From positions 1-9,825 of the forward strand of contig JANMDU010000055.1 in assembly GCA_031376455.1 (NCBI GenBank): 9,825 nt of DNA. Direction: 5' to 3'. Shown here in pieces: positions 5,995 through 9,825 of this stretch. A model generated the notes under the pieces. That model had not been told where the DNA came from. It did no database searches and saw only the letters and a list, made by a program, of their open reading frames with translations. A program made the translations under genes and the position numbers. Numbering within the stretch: position 1 is the first letter of the stretch; the number at the start of each line of letters is the position of its first letter. The stretch comes from JANMDU01 sp031376455 (lineage in GTDB: Bacteria > Pseudomonadota > Gammaproteobacteria > Burkholderiales > Burkholderiaceae_C).

Positions 5995-7215
5995 TCAGTG
6001 TGCTGTCCATTGGATCGTGCTGATGTCGATCCCTTCTTTGTACATATCCCACAGTGGGCTCAAATCGCGCAGTTTCGCGACGTTGTGCTTAATGGTGGAG
6101 ATGGCAAAGTCAATTTCTTCTTCGGTCGTCCAGCGGCCAAGCGTCATACGAAGGCTGCTGTGGGCCAATTCATCGCTGCGGCCAAGGGCTCTCAATACAT
6201 AGCTCGGCTCAAGCGAAGCTGATGTGCAGGCCGAGCCTGAAGATACCGCCAAACCTTTGATGCCCATGATCAGGCTTTCGCCTTCCACATAGTTGAAGCT
6301 CATATTGATGTTGTGCGGCACGCGTTGCGTCTCGTGGCCATTGATAAACACTTGCTCAATGCCCTTCAAGCCATTCATCAGGCGCTGCTGCAAAGCCGTA
6401 ATTCGCTTGTTTTCCTCGTGCATCTCTTCTTTAGCAATGCGGTAAGCCTCGCCCATGCCAACGCATTGGTGTGTAGGCAATGTGCCGCTTCGCATACCGC
6501 GCTCATGGCCACCGCCGTGCATTTGCGCTTCCAAGCGAATACGTGGCTTGCGACGAACATACAAGGCGCCGATGCCTTTGGGGCCATAAGTTTTGTGCGA
6601 AGTCAGGCTCATCAAATCAATAGGTAGCGTAGCCAAATCAATATCCACGCGGCCCGTGGCTTGTGCGGCATCAGAGTGCAGAATCACACCTTTTTCACGG
6701 CAGATATTTCCGATCGCAACGAGATCTTGAATCACGCCAATTTCGTTATTGACGAACATCACGCTGGCCAAAATCGTGTCAGGCCGAATTGCCGCTTTGA
6801 AGGCTTCGAGATCGAGCAAACCATCGGCTTGCACATCCATGTACGTTACTTCAAAACCTTGGCGCTCCAGCTCACGCATGGTGTCGAGCACGGCTTTATG
6901 CTCCGTTTTCACGGTGATCAAGTGTTTGCCTTTGGTTTTGTAGAAACCGGCTGCGCCTTTGATGGCGAGGTTATTTGACTCGGTCGCGCCTGATGTCCAC
7001 ACGATTTCGCGTGGATCAGCTCCGATCAGCGCTGCAATGTGTTCGCGCGATTTCTCTACAGCAGCTTCCGCTTCCCAGCCCCATGCATGACTGCGCGAAG
7101 CGGGGTTGCCGAAATGCTCGCGCAACCAAGGAATGATCGCATCCACCACACGTGGATCGCACGGATTTGTGGATGAGTAATCAAGATAGATAGGGAAATG
7201 TGGCGTGGCGCTCAT
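5995..7215 (-). CDS. iscS: IscS, PLP-dependent cysteine desulfurase
   Basis: Takes sulfur from L-cysteine, giving alanine and an enzyme persulfide, and passes it to IscU and other acceptors such as tRNA thiolation partners. In 406 residues the PLP lysine is Lys208 (LTSHKTYGPKG), the cofactor-stacking histidine is His106 (KTEHKAVLDT) and the catalytic loop cysteine is Cys330 (SSGSACTSASLEPSYVL). The C-terminal end (SPLWDMYKEGIDISTIQW), which docks IscU, is conserved. The N-terminal motif, usually DYSATTPVDPRV, is here DYSSTNPCDPRV, a minor departure. Separated from iscR by 82 bp without recognisable features; the ATG lacks a clear ribosome site. Confidence 0.98.
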   Translation of the reverse strand: MSATPHFPIYLDYSSTNPCDPRVVDAIIPWLREHFGNPASRSHAWGWEAEAAVEKSREHIAALIGADPREIVWTSGATESNNLAIKGAAGFYKTKGKHLITVKTEHKAVLDTMRELERQGFEVTYMDVQADGLLDLEAFKAAIRPDTILASVMFVNNEIGVIQDLVAIGNICREKGVILHSDAAQATGRVDIDLATLPIDLMSLTSHKTYGPKGIGALYVRRKPRIRLEAQMHGGGHERGMRSGTLPTHQCVGMGEAYRIAKEEMHEENKRITALQQRLMNGLKGIEQVFINGHETQRVPHNINMSFNYVEGESLIMGIKGLAVSSGSACTSASLEPSYVLRALGRSDELAHSSLRMTLGRWTTEEEIDFAISTIKHNVAKLRDLSPLWDMYKEGIDISTIQWTAH

Positions 7216-7297
7216 GGTGCGAGTGTCTGGCTAAAAGTGAGATAAATGAGTATGCGCTGAGTTGCGATGCACTTACTTTTCAAAGGCCGCTTTGCAG

Positions 7298-7834
7298 TTA
7301 CTTGGCGAAGGCCGCGCCGCCAAGGGCGAACACGGAATTTGGCACGTTGATGCTGATCGGTTTGGAAATTTGCATTGGCGCAATGGCTTTCTTTAACATG
7401 GGTTTGATCTCGATATGCACGCCTTTGGCCATTTGCTCGTCCACCATATCTTGCAAGCTCACCGAGCTCAAGAATTCACTCATGCGGGCATTGAGCTTGC
7501 TCCAAAGATCGTGTGTCATGCAGCGGTTGGCTTCACCCGTACAGTTTTCTTTGCCGCCGCAGCTGGTGGCGTCCATCGCTTCGTCAACCGACGTAATGAT
7601 TTCTGCAATACAAATGCCTCCCGCTTCACGTCCGAGCGTGTAGCCCCCGCCCGGACCACGGGTAGATTCCACAAGCCCGTTGCGTCGCAATTTGCCGAAA
7701 AGTTGTTCAAGGTAAGACAAAGAAATACTCTGGCGCTGGCTAATCGCTGCAAGCGTTACAGGGCCTGCGTTTTGGCGCAAAGCTAAATCAATCATCGCTG
7801 TGACCGCAAAACGGCCTTTAGTAGTAAGACGCAT
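7298..7834 (-). CDS. iscR: IscR, Rrf2-family iron-sulfur sensing regulator of the isc operon
   Basis: Winged-helix regulator that, when it holds a [2Fe-2S] cluster, represses isc transcription. The 178 residues start MRLTTKGRFAVTAMIDLAL; the recognition region reads ISLSYLEQLFGKLRRNGLV followed by RGPGGGYTLGR. Cluster ligands are Cys92, Cys98, Cys105 and His108 (SCGGKENC, NRCMTHDLW); E. coli has 92, 98, 104 and 107, so one extra residue lies in the loop. The tail is longer than E. coli's ordered part and is hydrophobic. It has the best ribosome site of the operon (AAGGAG at 7841-7846, 6-base spacing) and sits behind tandem IscR-type operators, implying autoregulation. Confidence 0.97.
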   Translation of the reverse strand: MRLTTKGRFAVTAMIDLALRQNAGPVTLAAISQRQSISLSYLEQLFGKLRRNGLVESTRGPGGGYTLGREAGGICIAEIITSVDEAMDATSCGGKENCTGEANRCMTHDLWSKLNARMSEFLSSVSLQDMVDEQMAKGVHIEIKPMLKKAIAPMQISKPISINVPNSVFALGGAAFAK

Positions 7835-7866
7835 GTTTGGCTCCTTCAGTAGCTGACACGTTCATT

Positions 7867-7892
7867 GGCATTGCACACAATAGTTCAATGCC
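7867..7892 (-). promoter_or_regulatory. stem-loop in the iscR leader
   Basis: A perfect 7-bp inverted repeat (7867-7873 GGCATTG, 7886-7892 CAATGCC) around a 12-base loop lies 33-58 bases before the iscR ATG, inside the presumed 5' untranslated region. There is no U tract, so it is not an obvious terminator. It could affect leader stability or regulator access; it could also be chance. Confidence 0.35.
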
Positions 7893-7971
7893 GGTCCCCA
7901 CCTATTTATCCACCTAGCTTGCTGCAGCTGGGGAATCTGGCAACAAGCTCGCGGTTTGCAGTTTGGTGATC

Positions 7972-7996
7972 AATCCCGAGTAATCCACTCAAGTAT
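7972..7996 (-). promoter_or_regulatory. IscR type 1-like operator, promoter-proximal
   Basis: On the minus strand this reads ATACTTGAGTGG then ATTACTCGGGATT. It fits 20 of 25 positions of the E. coli IscR type 1 consensus (ATASYYGACTRwwwYAGTCRRSTAT, recalled from the literature). It overlaps the -10-like TATACT, consistent with repression by cluster-loaded IscR. Confidence 0.7.
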
Positions 7997-7997
7997 A
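7992..7997 (-). promoter_or_regulatory. candidate -10 box of the iscR promoter
   Basis: TATACT on the minus strand, 157 bases before the iscR ATG, with a TTGAGC at 8017-8022 as a possible -35 at a long 19-base spacing. An AT-rich stretch (8041-8090) lies upstream. Both hexamers fall within the IscR-type sites, as expected for a repressed isc promoter. The leader would be about 150 bases. Confidence 0.4.
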
Positions 7998-8001
7998 ACC
8001 C

Positions 8002-8026
8002 AATCCCCACTAAATCGCTCAAGTTT
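8002..8026 (-). promoter_or_regulatory. IscR type 1-like operator, distal
   Basis: On the minus strand this reads AAACTTGAGCGA then TTTAGTGGGGATT and fits 19 of 25 consensus positions. It begins exactly 30 bp upstream of the proximal site, so the two face the same side of the helix, as expected for cooperating dimers. The rest of the 7835-8090 gap shows no open frame of note. Confidence 0.6.
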
Positions 8027-8090
8027 GATCTTACTGCGATTTGAGCCTAGATTCAATAAAAACCGAAAGAAAAGTCTAAATATTTCAAAT

Positions 8091-8600
8091 TCAGTAATTT
8101 TTAAGACTAGTCAGTAATTTATTTACCAACCCATCGCTGGCCTGCTCAAGCAAATCAAGCACCTGCTCAAAGCCAGAATCCCCGCCGTGATAAGGATCCG
8201 GCACGACAGCGCCAAGGGCTTTATGTTGACTCGCATGCTGCATAAAAAGCTGCAGTTTGTGCGCATGCTGCGGCGGGCTGTTCTCTTGCAGAATAGTGAG
8301 ATTGTCCCAATCCATTGCAAAAATCATGTCGAATTGTGCGAAATCTGCTTCCACAATTTGTCGCGCCCGAAGCTGGCTCAGGTCGTAGCCCCTTCGCAAA
8401 GCATGCTGCTGGCTGCGCTCATCAGGAGAGCTGCCGGGATGAAAATTGTGTGTTCCAGCGGAATCAATCTTTACAAACTCCGCAAGCCCGGCCTGCGCCA
8501 CCTTTGCCCGAAGCACGCCTTCAGCCGTCGGGCTGCGGCATATATTGCCCATGCAGACGAAGAGGATGCGCAAAGGGCGTGGGGATGTCTTAGAGCTCAT
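8091..8600 (-). CDS. low-molecular-weight protein-tyrosine phosphatase
   Basis: Cytosolic phosphatase acting on phosphotyrosine or small phosphoester substrates. The signature loop CX5RS is CMGNICRS (Cys16, Arg22, Ser23), and the general-acid loop VPDPYHGG carries Asp135. I start at the ATG 8598-8600 (169 residues, MSSKTSPRPLRILFVC), which places the loop near the N-terminus as in the family; an upstream in-frame TTG at 8652-8654 would add 18 atypical residues encoded by repeat B. No clear ribosome site; a TATAAA (8611-8616) lies only 10 bases before the ATG. A phosphatase gene of this family commonly precedes iscR in betaproteobacteria (from memory). Its substrate is unknown. Confidence 0.92.
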   Translation of the reverse strand: MSSKTSPRPLRILFVCMGNICRSPTAEGVLRAKVAQAGLAEFVKIDSAGTHNFHPGSSPDERSQQHALRRGYDLSQLRARQIVEADFAQFDMIFAMDWDNLTILQENSPPQHAHKLQLFMQHASQHKALGAVVPDPYHGGDSGFEQVLDLLEQASDGLVNKLLTSLKNY

Positions 8601-8615
8601 AGAAATCAATTTTAT

Positions 8616-8674
8616 AAGCAAAAAAGCCCACTGGCCGGCATAGAATCTGCGCAAAGCGCTATGATTTTCATAGT
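8616..8674 (+). repeat. copy B of the diverged dispersed element, between the phosphatase gene and prmC
   Basis: This 59-base element has a GCCGGC core and a 15-base terminal palindrome (8659-8673, CTATGA-TTT-TCATAG). It aligns without gaps to copy A (9569-9627, opposite strand) at about 35 of 58 positions and to copy C in hscA at 33 of 45. It occupies half of the divergent intergenic region, so any promoter for either gene must lie in or beside it. Confidence 0.6.
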
Positions 8675-8714
8675 ATGAAGCAGAAGCAACGCGTGTGCCA
8701 TTAAAATCAAAAAG

Positions 8715-9566
8715 ATGCCAACCATCGCCGTTCTACTCCAAGCTGCCATGCACGCAGGCCTGCCGCGCATCGATGCACAAATGCTCATGCTGCATGCCTG
8801 CGGGCGCGGGGCGCATGATCGTGCATGGCTGATAGCGCATGATGATCTCGGCTTAAATAAAAGCCAGCTTGCATTGTGGCAAAGCTGCATTGTGCGCCGG
8901 CTTGAGCAGCAGCCCGTAGCCTACATTTTGGGCTACAAAGCGTTTTACGGATTGAACTTAACTGTCAATCCCGCCGTGCTTGACCCAAGAGACGATACAG
9001 AGACGCTGGTCGATTGGGCGCTTAGCTTGATCCCGCTAAATGCTCCCTTGCAGGTGCTTGACTTGGGCACAGGTAGCGGCGCCATCGCCATAGCAATCGC
9101 CTCTCAGCGCCCGCTGGCGCGGTTGACTGCAACCGACGCATCGCCGGAGGCATTAAAAGTCGCTCGCGCCAATGCAGCCGCGCACAAACTAGACATTCGC
9201 ATGGTGCAGGCAGATGCGCGAGATGCAAATTGGTTTTCTGCTTTGGCCGGCGATGTGTTTGACCTCATCGTCTCCAATCCGCCTTATATCGCGCTGGGCG
9301 ATCCGCATTTAACCGCCCTGAGACACGAGCCTTCTATCGCGCTGGCCAGCGGCGCAGACGGGCTTGATGCGATTCGCAGCATCGTTGCGCACGCGCCAGC
9401 GCACTTGAGAGAAGGCGGCCATCTGCTCTTTGAGCACGGCTACGATCAAGCAAAAGCAGTGCGCGATTTGATGTCAAACCGAGGCTTTGCGAACACCATC
9501 ACGAGGCAAGATCTCGGCAAAGTAGATCGCTGCACAGGCGCTCAATGGGCTAAGCTCAGCCGTTGA
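8715..9566 (+). CDS. prmC: PrmC, release-factor glutamine N5-methyltransferase
   Basis: Methylates the glutamine of the GGQ motif in release factors RF1 and RF2 using SAM, improving peptide release at stop codons. In 283 residues: an N-terminal helical substrate domain (about 1-80, ending QQPVAYILGYKAFYGL), the SAM-binding motif VLDLGTGSGAIAIA (114-127) and the catalytic NPPY at 188-191 (SNPPYIALGDPHL). The segment usually reading LIPRPDTE is LDPRDDTE here (89-96). The C-terminus (DRCTGAQW) is typical of beta PrmC. prfA, its usual upstream neighbour, is absent; the gene stands alone between repeats B and A. No strong ribosome site; a TAAAAT lies 7 bases before the ATG. Confidence 0.95.
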   Translation: MPTIAVLLQAAMHAGLPRIDAQMLMLHACGRGAHDRAWLIAHDDLGLNKSQLALWQSCIVRRLEQQPVAYILGYKAFYGLNLTVNPAVLDPRDDTETLVDWALSLIPLNAPLQVLDLGTGSGAIAIAIASQRPLARLTATDASPEALKVARANAAAHKLDIRMVQADARDANWFSALAGDVFDLIVSNPPYIALGDPHLTALRHEPSIALASGADGLDAIRSIVAHAPAHLREGGHLLFEHGYDQAKAVRDLMSNRGFANTITRQDLGKVDRCTGAQWAKLSR

Positions 9567-9568
9567 TC

Positions 9569-9627
9569 GCTATACTTATGATAGCTCTCCACGCAATATA
9601 CACGCCGGCTAAATGCCCATATTGCTT
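9569..9627 (-). repeat. copy A of the diverged dispersed element, between prmC and the slyD-like gene
   Basis: Begins 2 bp after the prmC stop, on the strand opposite to copy B. It has a GCCGGC core and a terminal near-palindrome at 9569-9585 (GCTATACTTATGATAGC on the plus strand). The palindromic end is kept in both copies although the bases differ, suggesting that structure matters. It fills the convergent gap and may serve as a terminator for prmC. A TTCGCGCGAA palindrome follows at 9632-9641. Confidence 0.55.
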
Positions 9628-9642
9628 AAAATTCGCGCGAAA

Positions 9643-9825
9643 TTAATGATGATGCCCATGCTCGCCATGCACATGGCCGTGGGCAATCTCTTCTTCGCTG
9701 GCTGCTTTCACACTGACCACTGAAATATCAAAGCGCAGTGTCTTGCCAGCATGCGGGTGGTTGCCGTCCAGCATCACCACCGAGCCCTTGATCTTCATCA
9801 CGTTAAACACCGCCTCGCGCCCATC
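9643..9825 (-). CDS. slyD: SlyD-like FKBP-type peptidyl-prolyl isomerase, C-terminal part
   Basis: Proline isomerase and metal-binding chaperone; only the last 60 residues are in the window and the start lies beyond the right edge. The FKBP end is recognisable from VMLDGNHPHAGKTLRFDISV (usually DGNHPLAGKTL), the strand closing the FKBP domain after the IF insert. It is followed by ASEEEIAHGHVHGEHGHHH, a His-rich metal-binding tail as in SlyD and beta relatives. Convergent with prmC across a 76-bp gap holding repeat A. A paralogous SlpA-type isomerase is less likely because of the His tail. Confidence 0.85.
   Translation of the reverse strand, partial: DGREAVFNVMKIKGSVVMLDGNHPHAGKTLRFDISVVSVKAASEEEIAHGHVHGEHGHHH

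Noticed and set aside
7231..7260. Fourth copy of the A/B/C element between iscR and iscS, from a shared GAGTATGCGCT
   Set aside because: Only this 11-base match to copy C is shared; no GCCGGC core and no terminal palindrome. Chance 11-base matches are expected in 10 kb.
8041..8090. Rho-independent terminator after the phosphatase gene
   Set aside because: The region is AT-rich but I find no GC stem followed by a T tract on the minus strand.
8601..8654. N-terminal extension of the phosphatase from a TTG at 8654
   Set aside because: The extra 18 residues are not family-like and come from repeat B; the ATG at 8600 puts the CX5R loop where the family has it.
1..9825. A novel defence, biosynthetic or phage system
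   Set aside because: Every substantial gene belongs to a known family; apart from vapBC there is no integrase, transposase, tRNA or other hallmark of an accessory island.

Overview
The window looks like a moderate-GC betaproteobacterium, most likely Burkholderiales and probably Comamonadaceae. The evidence is the protein flavour (DnaQ, IscS and the SlyD-like tail read as beta-type) and the order low-molecular-weight phosphatase - iscR-iscS-iscU-iscA-hscB-hscA-fdx. This assignment rests on family memory; no search was run.

Layout, right to left on the minus strand. A SlyD-like FKBP isomerase (C-terminal 60 residues only, 9643-9825) converges on prmC, the only plus-strand gene (8715-9566). A low-molecular-weight phosphotyrosine phosphatase (8091-8600) diverges from prmC. 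A 256-base regulatory gap (7835-8090) holds two tandem IscR-type operators 30 bp apart, a -10-like box and a leader hairpin. The complete ISC iron-sulfur cluster assembly operon follows: iscR, iscS, iscU, iscA, hscB, hscA, fdx. dnaQ (Pol III epsilon) begins 16 bp after fdx, where iscX sits in some other bacteria. Then come a vapB-vapC toxin-antitoxin pair (AbrB-type antitoxin, PIN-domain toxin) and, 9 bp after vapC, the start of coaBC, which runs off the left edge.

How the genes work together. IscS delivers sulfur, IscU is the scaffold, HscB and HscA release the cluster through the LPPVK motif of IscU, IscA is an A-type carrier and Fdx supplies electrons. IscR carries its own cluster ligands and probably represses the operon through the tandem operators. 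dnaQ, coaBC, prmC and the phosphatase are housekeeping neighbours; vapBC is the accessory insertion.

The genes are conventional, and I see no undescribed enzymatic system. The unexpected signal is the density of dispersed-repeat-like DNA, four apparently unrelated kinds in under 10 kb: (1) a hairpin-bearing segment giving a net 23-codon in-frame insertion in coaBC; (2) a 116-bp palindrome between hscA and fdx; (3) a short REP-like fragment between iscU and iscA; (4) a diverged family of about 45-59 bp with three copies, two flanking prmC in opposite orientation and one lying inside the hscA reading frame. Two of these sit inside genes normally essential or important, so repeat DNA appears to have been turned into protein sequence there.
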